A stretch of DNA of 64,000 bases, from positions 337,436,793-337,500,792 of the forward strand of contig NC_081408.1 in the NCBI RefSeq assembly GCF_030272615.1. Direction: 5' to 3'. The translations under genes and the position numbers were made by a program. The notes under the pieces are model-generated. The model did no database searches, was not told where the DNA came from, and saw only the letters and a program-made list of their open reading frames with translations. Source of the DNA: Cryptomeria japonica. Taxonomy: Eukaryota; Streptophyta; Pinopsida; Cupressales; Cupressaceae. Shown here one piece after another: positions 12,064 to 22,480 of this stretch. Positions within the stretch are counted from its first letter, which is position 1, and each line of letters starts with the position of its first letter.

Positions 12064-12656
12064 TGAAAATTTCAAGAAGGGTTGTGAAGCCGGGATGGAA
12101 AGTCTAGAAAATGAAAAATGCTAAAATCAAGGAATCCATCAAAATGGTTGTTAAAACTAGTCGTGGGGTGATAGGTTCCACTGTGGAAAGCTTTAAGAAT
12201 ATGATTAGCAGCTTTGAAGAGCAGCTCCAGTTGAAGAATGTGGTGGATGTGGACGCTAATTCTAAACAGGATATTTCTTTGGGACCCAGCAAAAGGACCA
12301 GAGGTACATTGAAGAGAAAGGCAGTTGAACCTCCTCCTGAATTTCAGAAGCTCAAGAAGATCACTGAAACTATAATAACGATTGAAAAAGAGATGGAACA
12401 GTCCATGAAATTGTTGGACTAGGGTTGTTGTTCTAGTGCAAGTTCTCTGGTGGCTTTTTTGTGTCTTGTGGTCTTTGCTTTCTCCTATTTTTGTATTTTT
12501 GCTATGTTTGGTCTTTGCCCGTTTGATGTAATGTGGTTGATTTCTATTATGGGGTTGTTCAGTTTTTGTGTTTTTTGTTGGTTTAACTTCTTGTTAAGAC
12601 TTCACTGAGCTTTGATACTATTAAAGGGTTTTGGGTCCCTTTTTTTGCCTTAATCA
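12064..12656 (+). mobile_element. 593-bp LINE-type insertion with 19-bp target duplication
   Basis: The segment is flanked by perfect copies of AAACACTTGGATTTGGTAT at 12045-12063 and 12657-12675, the mark of target-primed reverse transcription. Its 3' end, with AGGGTTTTGGGTCCC and a T-rich 3' UTR (GTGGTCTTTGC, TTTGGTCTTTGCCC), resembles plant L1 tails. It carries a 103-codon plus-strand frame (12111-12422) with SRGVIGSTVESFKNMI, a basic RTRGTLKRKA segment and a short heptad-like end (ITETIITIEKEMEQSMKLL). A frameshift just upstream probably joins it to FKKGCEAGMESLEN. No RT or zinc domain is present, so either the LINE was internally deleted (ORF1 tail joined to the 3' UTR) or the frame is another LINE protein. 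Confidence 0.72.
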
Positions 12657-12675
12657 AAACACTTGGATTTGGTAT

Positions 12676-13427
12676 GCCAAAAAAATTAACAAATTTGTAT
12701 ACAACATTCTAAGGCACTTGCCTGTTCTTTTGTTATTTTGCACACACATTTTCATAAGCAAACCTAAGACAACATCTCTCATAGTAAACACAATGACAAC
12801 ATTTCAAAGGTATCTTAAATATCGTCAATCATCAAATATCAAAGAAGAGTAAACTATATGAAGGTCATCTAAGCAAGCAAGAGAGCAACAATATACATTT
12901 CACAAGGTTGGATCTAGACATGAAGGACAAGTCCATAATTGCATACTAAACCTAAATTGACTCCTTGATCCCAAATAGAGCACAAATTTAGCACAAGGTT
13001 TGAGGCATTCCATTAACAAATATCATAATTTTCAAGAGAAAAATAGTCAAGTTTTACAACCTTTATGCCAAAGACGTATTACACTCACATATAGATGCAA
13101 AAACCTTTGTCAATAAAAACTAGAAGCATTTAATTTGACATGTTTGTGACACTTAAATGCATGAAAAATAAAACTATAGATATTATTATTATTATTTCAT
13201 TTTATATTATTTTTATTACAAGATTAGTATATTAGTATTTTCATAAATATATAAAAACAAAAAAAAACATCTTATCTACATTGTTTTAAATATATAATAT
13301 AATATAATACTGGTATAATAATAGATTAAAAATAAATGATCAAAAAAAACAAAAGATTAAAAATAATAATATTAATTAGGGGAATTTGAAAGTGTCCCTA
13401 TATAAAAGCTACTTGTTTTTCAAGAAT
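12676..13427. other. Gene-free AT-rich stretch
   Basis: Nothing coding is supported. Short ATT and AT runs occur near 13175-13330. The stretch ends in the LINE target site AAGGATAAGAACAAA. Confidence 0.5.
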
Positions 13428-13443
13428 AAGGATAAGAACAAAC

Positions 13444-13917
13444 ATGTCTGCTAATGGGCAGCCTAGGGTTGATCCTAGGATGAGTAAAGAGGGAGTGCGA
13501 TGGGCCAAACCAGACTCAGGTTGGGTGAAGGTAAATTTTGACAGAGCTTCAAAACGGAACCCTAGACCCTCAGGAGCTAGACGTGTAGCTTGTGATTCAA
13601 AGGGAAATATACTTGCAATTGATTCAAAGCAATTGGAGATAGGAACTAACAGTGAAGCAGAAATTCAAGCAGCTATGTTGGTGGTGGACTTGGCAAAAGG
13701 GCTCAAGATTGATCAATTGCATCTGGAAGGTGATTCCCAGATCATGATTAATGTAATCGCTAATGGGGCTGCACATGTATGGAAAATGGAAAAATTAGTC
13801 CAAATCATTAGGAAGAAATTAGCAAGTTTTTAAAATTTTAAAATTTTGCATGTGTATCAGAAGGGAAATGCGTTGGTAGAATCCTTGTCCAAATTGGCAG
13901 TTGATGTGGCAGGATGA
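13444..13917 (+). pseudogene. LINE-borne RNase H domain
   Basis: Frame of 130 codons plus a short continuation after a TAA at 13831. It matches the plant RNase H-like (RVT_3) pattern: W..PDSGWVKVNFD with the first catalytic Asp, NSEAEIQAAM with the Glu, LEGDSQIMI with the second Asp, and NALVESLSKLAVD where the usual final Asp of the ADxLAKxA box is replaced by Glu. In this LINE group the domain lies at the C-terminus of ORF2, where it would remove the RNA strand of the hybrid. The ATG at 13444 lies at the truncation point and is not a natural start. Confidence 0.8.
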
Positions 13918-14185
13918 AGAGTGACAGAGTCATGAGCTGGAGTAGTGCGGACATCACCTTTATGCGCACCCAATTTGGTGGTTGTCGTGAAGTAAGGAAG
14001 GACAACGTGTAGTGAGTTGGCGGACTTTGGCGATATGCATTTATGGCCCGATAGGTTTGCATACTCCGAGGTTTATTGCCACTTTTGGTTGTCGTGGGAT
14101 GTGTGCAAACACAACTTTTGATTTACATGACGGGTTGGCTTCCACACAATTGTGATAGGTGCAAGGTGAGTTCAATAAATAGGGA

Positions 14186-14878
14186 ATGGCGGCAAATATT
14201 AGTCTAAAGGCCTCAAAGCAACAAATGGCATTTTGGGGCAAAATCACTATCGAGAGGTTGAAGACTATTTTTACTACGAACGACCCTTTCTTTATTTTGC
14301 AGGTTTGTCAAGTTCTCGGCTATGATTTCATACTTGCAAATCAAAAATATCGCACGAACACAGACATCTTGTCCATGTTTTGTGCTTGGGGGTTAGAGTG
14401 TGCAAGTAATCAAGAGGTGAAAAGGATAATGGAGAGATGTGTGAGGCCAAAATGGAGGCAGGGATTGGATGATCTTCTTGCATTTGTAGAGCCTGGATGA
14501 GGGTTTGTTATGGCCTTGGGCGACTGGGTGGCCATCCCGAGGTACCCTCCACGTGTTCACCCTTTCATCCTCTGGCGAGCCCTCGAGGATAGGAATGTGA
14601 GAAGGCATGAAGTTGTAGAAGGATGGTGTGTCATTTGTGACTATGTTACCAATTGGGAGCTAGTGCTAGACTCAAGATTGTCGTTGGAGCTGATGGACTT
14701 GACAAAACTCAAGTTCAAACTAGCGAACTACTGGAGAGATGGGCAACAACAAGGGAATCGCAGGGGCTGAGCTACAAAGAGGCACAAAATGGCGAGTGGA
14801 CAGAGCTCCAGGAGGAGGCAAAGGCGAGATGAGGTGGTGCAGGAAAGTGATGGTCGAGGTAGTGAAGTGCATGAATAG
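14186..14878 (+). pseudogene. Extra LINE reading frame (ORF3), unknown
   Basis: A single frame of 231 codons, starting MAANISLKASKQQ and ending at TAG 14876-14878, broken only by two in-frame TGA codons (14498-14500 and 14768-14770). Recognisable parts are RLKTIFTTNDPFFILQV, the motif YRTNTDILSMFCAWGLE, a Trp/Arg-rich middle (HPFILWRALEDRN, EGWCVICDYV) and a basic C-terminus (SSRRRQRR). A homologue lies at 51534-51289 after another LINE RNase H domain. I recognise no family. It could be a nucleic-acid-binding third protein of the LINE or a captured host sequence copied with it. Confidence 0.62.
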
Positions 14879-15229
14879 TGAATTGGGGGGGGTCTCTTTT
14901 TTGACCGTATTTTTTCTAATGTAATCAATATACTATGGATTTTCTAGTGATAATGGAAATTTTGTAGCAATGATATATTTTGGGGTAGACTCTCTGGGTG
15001 AAAATTTGAATCCATGTTTAGAGGAATGTAGGAGCGGAGGGTAGGGTTTGGTTTTGCCTCTTTTGATGATATACATACTTTGAATCTGAATCTATGTTGT
15101 TGCAAACTTTATATTTAAAATAATACAAAATATTTACTGACCAAAAAAAAGGATAAGAACAAATATTAAATAAAAAAAAATTATATGACAATATAACAAT
15201 ACTAATAATAATGTAGTCTTAATATTATC

Positions 15230-16680
15230 TATATTTTGGGTTTTAAGAAAGGTTACTTACTATGATCTTATCTTGGGATTTTATTGGATAAGGGAATAAG
15301 AACAAATAAGCTATGGGATAATTTGTGCAAAAGAATCTCAAATAAAGTGGCATCATGGAAACGTATGTGGTTATCATGGGCTAAGCAAATTATAATTTTG
15401 AAATTTGATCTCTTAGCAATTAATGTCTATCTTTTGCCTTGTCTCTCTCTGTTTGCCAAGGAAAATCAAAAGATGAGCCAAACTCTAAGGAAATTCATTT
15501 GGCAAGGTATTGAAGAGAAGAATAGAATGGCCACAAGATAGCTTGGGATAAAGTATGCGGGTCCAAAGAATCGAAGGTGTAGGAATAACCCAACAAAAGC
15601 CCCGAAATAAAGCTTTGGGGAGAAAATTGGTGTGGCGAATATATAAGAAACCCAATCTAAAATGGGCTTGATTATTGAGGTGAAAATATCTTGGGGACAA
15701 AGAAGATTCTATCTTTTTAGCAACTCAAGATGCACCTTAAGGGTCAAGGATATGGAATTTCATGTAGGAATGCAAACCCATCATTGCAAATTTCCTAACT
15801 TGGGATATATATGATGGTATATCAACTAAATTTGGGGAGGATTCTTAAGGTGGTTTTGTTTGCCTTGACAAGATTAAATGGTAATTGATGTGACTAAAAA
15901 TTTCCTTATACAACATTGGGGAGTTTTTGTGGGTGATTATTTGAATGTAGAAACGAGGGATGGAGTACAGTCTTGGTCTTGGAAGCTAATGGATTCTTTG
16001 GGTTTGCCTAAATTAGAAAAGTGGAAAAATTGTAGTTCTTCATGAGAGGTCGATTGTGTTTCAAGATGGACAGTACACACTCAAATAGAATGGGTCAACA
16101 TTAGGAAAGTTAAATGTTAAGGATGGGTATAGGCTATTTGAAAGTGAGTTGATTCATTTAGAAGTGGTCATCCCAATAGGATTATGTTGGCACAAATTTT
16201 GTCTACCTAAGGCAAGAATCTTTTCCTAGGCAACTTTGTAGAGGAAAATATTAACTACTAATAGATTTAAACAGATGGATTATGAAGGCCCTTCAAGGTG
16301 AGATTTGTGTAGATGTAATGAAGAGAACATCAATCACTTATTTATTGGTTGTCCCTTTACCTATACATGCTAGACTCGGTTATGTGCTAAACTAGGATGG
16401 AAAACTGCTCTTTCGAGAGATATGCTTAGTTTAGTAAAATATTGACCCACGATCAAAAGAAGTGAACATTGCTCATTCTTGTCTATGGATTATAAGCCCT
16501 TATAGTCTGGTTTGGGAAGTCTGCATGGAAAGGAATAGAAGTATTTTTTAGAACAAAGAGATGAGTTTGGTCTGTTTGCCCAATAAGACCAAAGCTTCAA
16601 TCATTGAGGAATCTAACAATTGGATTAGGGACTACTCTAGTATACATTCAACTTTTGGTGACTAGATGTATGCATGAAAA
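15230..16680 (+). pseudogene. LINE ORF2 C-terminal region, decayed
   Basis: Plus strand. 15284-15541 encodes the segment after the LINE reverse transcriptase, with KVASWKRMWLSWAKQIIILK and LRKFIWQGIEEKN. Stops and frameshifts follow, then 16100-16380 gives the reverse-transcriptase zinc-binding region: LNVKDGYRLF, FCLPKARIFS, LTTNRFKQMDYEGPS, DLCRCNEENINHLFIGCPF. The catalytic RT is missing. No RNase H follows, which sets it apart from the copy at 13.4 kb. Both ends are approximate and I found no target duplication. Confidence 0.82.
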
Positions 16681-17834
16681 ATAATTGGTTTGGTTTGATA
16701 AATCCTCCTATAGTGGGTTTGGGGGGTATGGAGATAGCAAAGCTAAGAGAGATAGCTCATTAGAAGGCACCGTAACAAGGGTGGGTAAAGATGAAATCCC
16801 ACCCTCTAAGAGGTCATCTCATGTTTCAACAAGTAGATATGTTTAGATATTATCTAGGGTGCATAATTTGTTAATAACATATAGTTAGGGATTGGCTTCC
16901 AACTTATAATATCACCACCATCCTCTTTTTCTTGGTCTTCTTCTTGATCAGTAAGAATAAGAAATATAACAACTCTATTAGATTCTATAAGGAATGTGAA
17001 TTCAAGCCTATATTGTAGATTACACATTCTAATAGATAGATGATCAAAAAACACAATAGAAAAATAGAGAGAATAGCTTGAAAAGGAGAAATTTATAAGG
17101 CAAAACATACAATCTAGAATTTAGGCAAAATTCACATTACCCCATTTGACTAGAAAATATCTAAGGTTAATGTTATATATATTATAGCTAAAATATAGAT
17201 ATATAAATCCAAGAGGAGAAATGACTTTATTTTTCATAGATAGGTAGGAGTTTCACCTACTCAATAAGTGCCAATATTCAAGGTTTTTTATGCACCTAAT
17301 CCTTTAAAATGTTTTGGGTTATAGTTAGTTGGCTTGTGGCTATTTCAACTCTTAAATAAACCACATGATCATTATTATAATCATATATGCATAGTTAGAT
17401 TATTCTAGGGGTAATAATTAATCATCTAAGTTTGAATGGATGACATCTAAGGCATAAGTATGGTATAGATAGGAGGTATAAGTTAGTATCAACATATTGA
17501 GTATGATGTCCTTATTGAAGTCTATTGGAGGAATCCCCTTGAAGTGGATTAGCAGGTTATGTTGTAAATATGAGTTTTGGTTGTAACTGATGTCAAACTT
17601 GTTGGTCTGGAAAAGATACTTAGTCATTCTTTGGGTTCGAAGATAGTTTTGAAATGAGCAACTAATGTAAGTTGGTGCAAAAGATATGACATTGCATGGA
17701 GTATGTATATGGATGTTCGTGGCAACATATTATGGTGTCTTATGATATTTTTGGAGCTCTGTTAGTGTTTTGTGTATACTGGTATGATGTTTTAGTCATG
17801 TCTGATTGTTCTTGTGAATAGTCTATCATATAGT
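16681..17834. other. Gene-free left flank of copia element A
   Basis: No gene is supported. 16785-16875 resembles 3490-3580 (see that entry). The last five bases, ATAGT at 17830-17834, are the left target-site duplication of element A. Confidence 0.5.
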
Positions 17835-19042
17835 TGTTAGATAGTTCAAATAATTGGAAGACAACTAAGAGGGGGGGTGAATCAATTGTCACATATTACG
17901 AGAACCATTAGAAATTTAATTTTAATACTGAAACCGAAAACATTAATACCTGAATAGCAATTAAACCAATTAAGCATAAACAATAATCATAGAATAAAAG
18001 CCATCCACATAACACCAAGATTTGTACATGGAAAACCTGGTAAAGGGAAAAACAACGGTGAGAAGCCTACCCACGGTCAGATAATACTCCTGCAGTAAGT
18101 ATGTGAATTACAATTGGGGGGCCTGCACTTGCAGGAAGACCAACAACCTAGAGCACACTTCTCATCACAAAAGGAGTATCACTGCCTACATATAAATCCA
18201 TACTACAATCAGGAGAAGTGTTGAACTACAAAAGATTGCATCTCCTATGCCTGAGTACAGTTTTGGTTAAGCTCAATACCAGAGGACTAAATCCTTTTAC
18301 ATAAACCCAATTCGATCTCCAATGATCGACCAACTCATTTGCATGAATTATATTACATTATTCGCACATTACATTGCTTGACCATGACCTCTAACACAAC
18401 CATGATGATCTACAATGAGATATTACATTTATATTTACAAACCCTCGACCCATAAACAAGTAGGTCGACCACCGGACAATAAACCAATTACATAATTACA
18501 AACCATGTCGTCCTTAGACCAAACAAATAATATCCAACACATAATACATCCCCGAAATACATCGAGAGGCCCAATCCACACGTTACATTAAAGCCGGTCC
18601 ATAACCTAGATCAACTAGGACCCAATATAGGTCCACACGCTACAGCAATGATCTCCATCTGCCAAGTCTCGAACATGATCACCAACAACATTCTAAAACT
18701 CCACCAAAAGTTGCACTAACACCACTTATGCAATTCATCAAAGATCTCCACCAAAAGCTCTGTCGATGAAACCCTCGCCAGAACCAGAAACTAAGCTTCT
18801 AAGCAAGCATAATAACATCCGATCACCAGACCAAAACCAACTGACCAAATATGAGCGTGAGTATCATGAACAAGCCAATTCCATCACCAAACTATACCAG
18901 ATCATGCTGGATCCAAGTCAACCAGAAACCACTCAACCTACCGAGACCATAAGGGTATCGGTAAAGCATCCAAACAGCTAGTGTTGGCATCAATGACAAA
19001 ACATCAATGCAACACATAATCAATTCCACCAAATGACCAACA
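17835..19042 (-). repeat. 3' LTR of copia A
   Basis: 1,208 bp. It carries the family's conserved parts: GAGGGGGGGTGAATCA near 17868, ACACCAAGATTTGTACATGG near 18013, GGTAAAGGGAAAAAC near 18040, and the terminal CCAACA. In the minus orientation of the element this is the 3' copy, next to the polypurine tract. Confidence 0.92.
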
Positions 19043-19445
19043 ATATCCCCCTTTGACATTGATGGCAACACTAGATGTGAAAAACATCTAAGTACCAAGA
19101 AATGCCAAACAAGTCTCCCCCAAATGGAAGACAACCAACAATCTCACGCATACAGCTCTGAATGTCAATATTTCTCCCTTTACTTTTCTTATTCATATCT
19201 CTCCTCCTTTGACTTTTTCTTTTCTTTGTCTTTGTGTCCTCTCCCCCTTTCTTTTTCTTTTTTCACATCAATATCACTCCCCCTTTGACATCAATGCTAG
19301 AAATCTGACAAAAATATCAAATCAAAAACATAAACCACTGAATCACAAAGCTAACTACTCCCCCTGAGCAGTAGCATCCCACATTAGTGTTGGAATGAAT
19401 AGCATCCCTGATAGTACATGTCGGACTGATGCCAAACCACATCAA
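19043..19445 (-). promoter_or_regulatory. Polypurine tract and 3' untranslated region of copia A
   Basis: ATATCCCCCTTT at 19043-19054 reads as a purine tract on the minus strand and abuts the 3' LTR, as needed for plus-strand DNA priming. Further short C-rich boxes (CTCCCCC, ACTCCCCC, CTCCCCCTGAGC) recur in the 400 bp up to the pol stop. The stretch has no coding potential. Confidence 0.75.
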
Positions 19446-21185
19446 TCAAGTCTCTGTTAGAGGGGCACAAACTCCCAATCTATCTCTTAGGTACTCAAAT
19501 GATTCCTTGGGCAAAGGTTTAGTGAAAATATATGCAATCTTCTCTTTAGTGTTCACATAAATTAGTCTAACTTCATTTGCGTCCACCTTTTCCTTCAAAA
19601 AGTTATACTTTATAGATATGTGCTTTGTTTTAGAATGAAATACCAGATTCTTTGATATATCAACAGCAACAGAGTTATCACAGTGAATAACTACCGGTGC
19701 ATCACAATCCACCTTTATATCCTTCAACATTTGCTTCATCCATAAAACTTGTGTAAAGTTAGTAGCAGCAACAACATACTCAGCTTCAACAGTAGATAAA
19801 GAAGTACATGACTGTTTCTTTCTAATCCATGAAACCAACTTCTTTCCAAGAAAGAAAGCTCCACCAGAAGTGCTTTTTCGATCATCAACATCTCCAGTCC
19901 AATCAACATCTGTATATGCACATAAAGTAAATTTATCATCCTTGGGGTACCACAAACCATATTTTGATGTACCTTGTAAGTATCTAAAAATCCTTTTCAC
20001 TGCCATCTCATGATTTTCTCTAGGATCACTCTGAAATCTTGAAACAATACAAACAATATTCATAATGTTAGGCCTAGTCTGAGTCAAATAAAGTAGACCT
20101 ACAATCATAGATTTGTATCTTGTAGGATTTACCGGTGCAGAAACATCTTTTCTTGTCAATTTCTCACTTGTAACCATAGGAGTACCTACCAATTTAGAAA
20201 CTCCCATACCAAATTTCTTCAACAATTCCTTAGCATATTTAGTTTGACAGATGAAAATACCTTTTTTCAGTCTGAGTAATCTGCAAACCTAAGAAAATTT
20301 AATCTCACCAATCATGGACATCTCAAATTCTTTCTCCGTATTCGTAGAAAATTCTATGCATAACTTATCTTCACCTCCAAAAATAATGTCATCAACAAAT
20401 ACTTCAATAATCAATATATCATCATTAGTGATTTTATAATATAAATTATTGTCAGCATTGCCCTTAGTAAAACCAAGCTTCAAAAGATATTTATCCAATC
20501 TTGCATACCAAGCTCTAGGTGCTTGTTTCAATCCATATAAAGCTTTCCTTAACCTACAAACCATATTTGTATCATCTGATAGTGAAAAACCATCAGGTTG
20601 CTAATATAAACTTCCTCATCAAGATCCCCATTCAAAAATGCACATTTCACATCCATCTGATAAACCTTGTATTTTTTATAAGCAACATAGGCAAGAAATA
20701 ATCTTACAACTTCAATCCTAGCTACAGGTACAAAAGTTTCTCCATAATCAATTCCTTCCTTCTGAGAATATCCCTTACAAACCAATCTAGCCTTATTCCT
20801 TATAACTTGACCATCCTCATTCAATTTATTCCTAAAAACCCATTTATTTCCAATAATATTTTTATTTTTAGGCCAGGGAACCAAGGTCCATGTGTTATTT
20901 TTCTCAATTTGATCTAATTCTTCTTTCGTGACTTTCAACCAATATTCATCTTTACATGCCTCAATTACTAATATCGATTCAACTTGTGAAATTAAACATA
21001 CCTCATTAGTTGCCAGTCTTCTTGTCATTACTCCATTACTCTTATCCCCAATGATTTGATCTTCTGAATGATTCAATCTCACATGCCTAGGAGTCTTCTG
21101 ACTTTCTGTTCCTCTTCCTTGTTCTTCAGTTACTATACATTTCTCTGATACTGTCAGAGTAACTGGTTCAACTCTCTATTATGGT
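19446..21185 (-). pseudogene. Copia A reverse transcriptase and RNase H
   Basis: 21082-20549 holds the start of the copia RT ([20 protein letters not shown], then [19 protein letters not shown] with the first catalytic Asp). A one-base frameshift follows in the VYIEQPDGF region, and 20564-20289 resumes with [19 protein letters not shown] and the catalytic FVDDIIFG box. After a stop, 20225-19446 continues through the connection (GLLYLTQTRP) to RNase H with YTDVDWTGD, STVEAEYVV and HCDNSVAVDISKN, ending near RDRLGVCAPL. The protein would make DNA from the element RNA. At least three disruptions inactivate it. The gap 21083-21185 is the degenerate link to integrase. Confidence 0.9.
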
Positions 21186-21878
21186 AAAGGTGCTACCGGT
21201 TAAGATATAATCATTTCCACTGTCGGTTCCTTCTCATAAACTCTGATTTGACTTTTGTTTAGCTCATCTACTTTGATATTAGCACTCTCCACAATTCTCT
21301 GCAATCTCTTGTTATAACATCTATATGCTTTGCTTTCATTAGAATAACCAATAAACATGCCTTCATCACACCTAGGATCAAATTTCCCAATGATACCATC
21401 TCTCCTAATATAACATTTACTACCAAAAATTCTGAAATACTTAACTGTAGGTGTATTTCCAAACCATAATTCATAAGGTTTCTTACCGGTTTCTCCTTTG
21501 ATATGTACTATGTTGAATGTATAAACCATTGTGTTCACTGCTTCTCTCCAGTAGATATGAGGTAGACTAGCTTCCATCGTCATTGCTCTAGCAGCATCCA
21601 AGATAGTTTTGTTCTTCCTTTCCACAACTCCATTGTGCTGAGGTGTCTAGGGAGTAGAAAATCACCTTCTTATACCATGCTTCTCACAAAAGTTATTAAA
21701 CTCGCCGAATGTGAATTCTCCACCATAATCTAACCTCAAACATTTAATCTTCAATCCTCTCTCAGTTTCCACTTTAGCCTTAAATATTTTAAACTTTTCA
21801 AATGCTTCAGATTTTTCTTTTAGAAAAGTAACCCACATCATTCTAGAATAATCATCAATGATTAGCATGAAATATCTA
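21186..21878 (-). pseudogene. Copia A integrase, catalytic core and C-terminal part
   Basis: Read from 21868: YSRMMWVTFLKEKSEAFEKF, then RLDYGGEFTFGEF with the second catalytic Asp, an in-frame stop after HGIRR, NGVVERKNKTILDAARAM with the catalytic Glu, and YWREAVNTMVYTFN. The copia linker follows (ELWFGNTPTVKYFRIFGSKC, FIGYSNESKAYRCYN). The first catalytic Asp (IHIDLCG) lies 23.6 kb away at about 45580 because the CACTA element sits between them. The protein would join element DNA to the chromosome. Confidence 0.9.
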
Positions 21879-21881
21879 TCA
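21879..21881. repeat. Target-site duplication (TCA), left of CACTA
   Basis: TCA precedes the CACTA terminus and recurs at 45522-45524 after the other end. Three bases is the duplication length of CACTA elements. With one TCA and the element removed, the integrase frame runs across the junction in the same register as element B. Confidence 0.95.
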
Positions 21882-22480
21882 CACTAGTACATTTGGGGCT
21901 GATTTCTGATGGCCTATCGTCGGTATTTCAACTACTTTTCATTGGACTAGCAATAGATGAAGCCATCGAAAACTCATCGTCGGGCATTTCGACGATGCCA
22001 TCTAACGTCGAAATTCCTACTACATCCTAAACTCTTCCAATGACGGCCATGACCACTCCTCTAGCCAAAAATATCATCGGATGGACATCAGAATTTCGAC
22101 ACTCACCATGAATATGCGTCGACTACGACTATGACGACCATCCAACAAGAAAGTGTCACCGGACATACAACATCCTCGTCAAATGTTTCTTTAATTGGCG
22201 TTGCAATTCTGACACTTGCCAGAAACTTTGCACCGATGAGGATGTTGTTGATCTGACGGTTTGGCCGTCCGTGCAAAGTTGTGTTGCCATCGAAATTCTA
22301 CGACTACGACGACCATCCGACAAGAAAGTGTCGTCGGACATACAACATCCTCGTCGGATGTTTCTTCAATTGGCGTCACAATTTCGACGCTTGCCAAAAA
22401 CTTTGCACCGACGAGGATGTTATTGATCTGACGGTTTGGCCATCGGTGCAAAGTTGTGTGGCCGTCGGAATTCTGACAGA
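21882..22480. repeat. CACTA left terminal and subterminal region
   Basis: After the 15-bp terminus come many copies, in both orientations, of a motif close to CGTCGGAATTTC (for example near 21920, 21975, 22005, 22090 and 22460). The same motif fills the right end. Subterminal repeats of this kind are the known TNPA-binding sites of En/Spm elements. Function here is inferred from position. Confidence 0.8.
22120..22470. repeat. Tandem repeat in CACTA subterminal region, 175-bp unit
   Basis: Two head-to-tail units. GACGACCATCC recurs at 22133 and 22308, and ATCTGACGGTTTGG at 22251 and 22426, both offset by 175. Each unit contains inverted forms of GCACCGA(C/T)GAGGATGTT and AACATCCTCGTCGG, so the transcript could fold. 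Reading frames across it are by-products of the repeat. Confidence 0.85.

Larger units (their letters stand above)
13443..15148 (+). mobile_element. 5'-truncated LINE with RNase H and an extra ORF
   Basis: The copy is 1,706 bp and is flanked by identical 15-bp target duplications, AAGGATAAGAACAAA, at 13428-13442 and 15149-15163, with an A-run at its 3' end. Those ends place everything between them in one retroposed unit: an RNase H domain (13444-13917), a 270-bp spacer, a second frame (14186-14878), and a 3' UTR of about 270 bp. The reverse transcriptase was lost to 5' truncation. The exact ends make this the best reference copy for the organisation of this LINE family's 3' half. Confidence 0.87.

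Noticed and set aside
18766-18981. Frame in the copia LTR repeated at 48304-48570 (MKPSPEP..)
   Set aside because: It recurs only because the LTR recurs. It varies in length between copies and is not kept open in the other LTRs.
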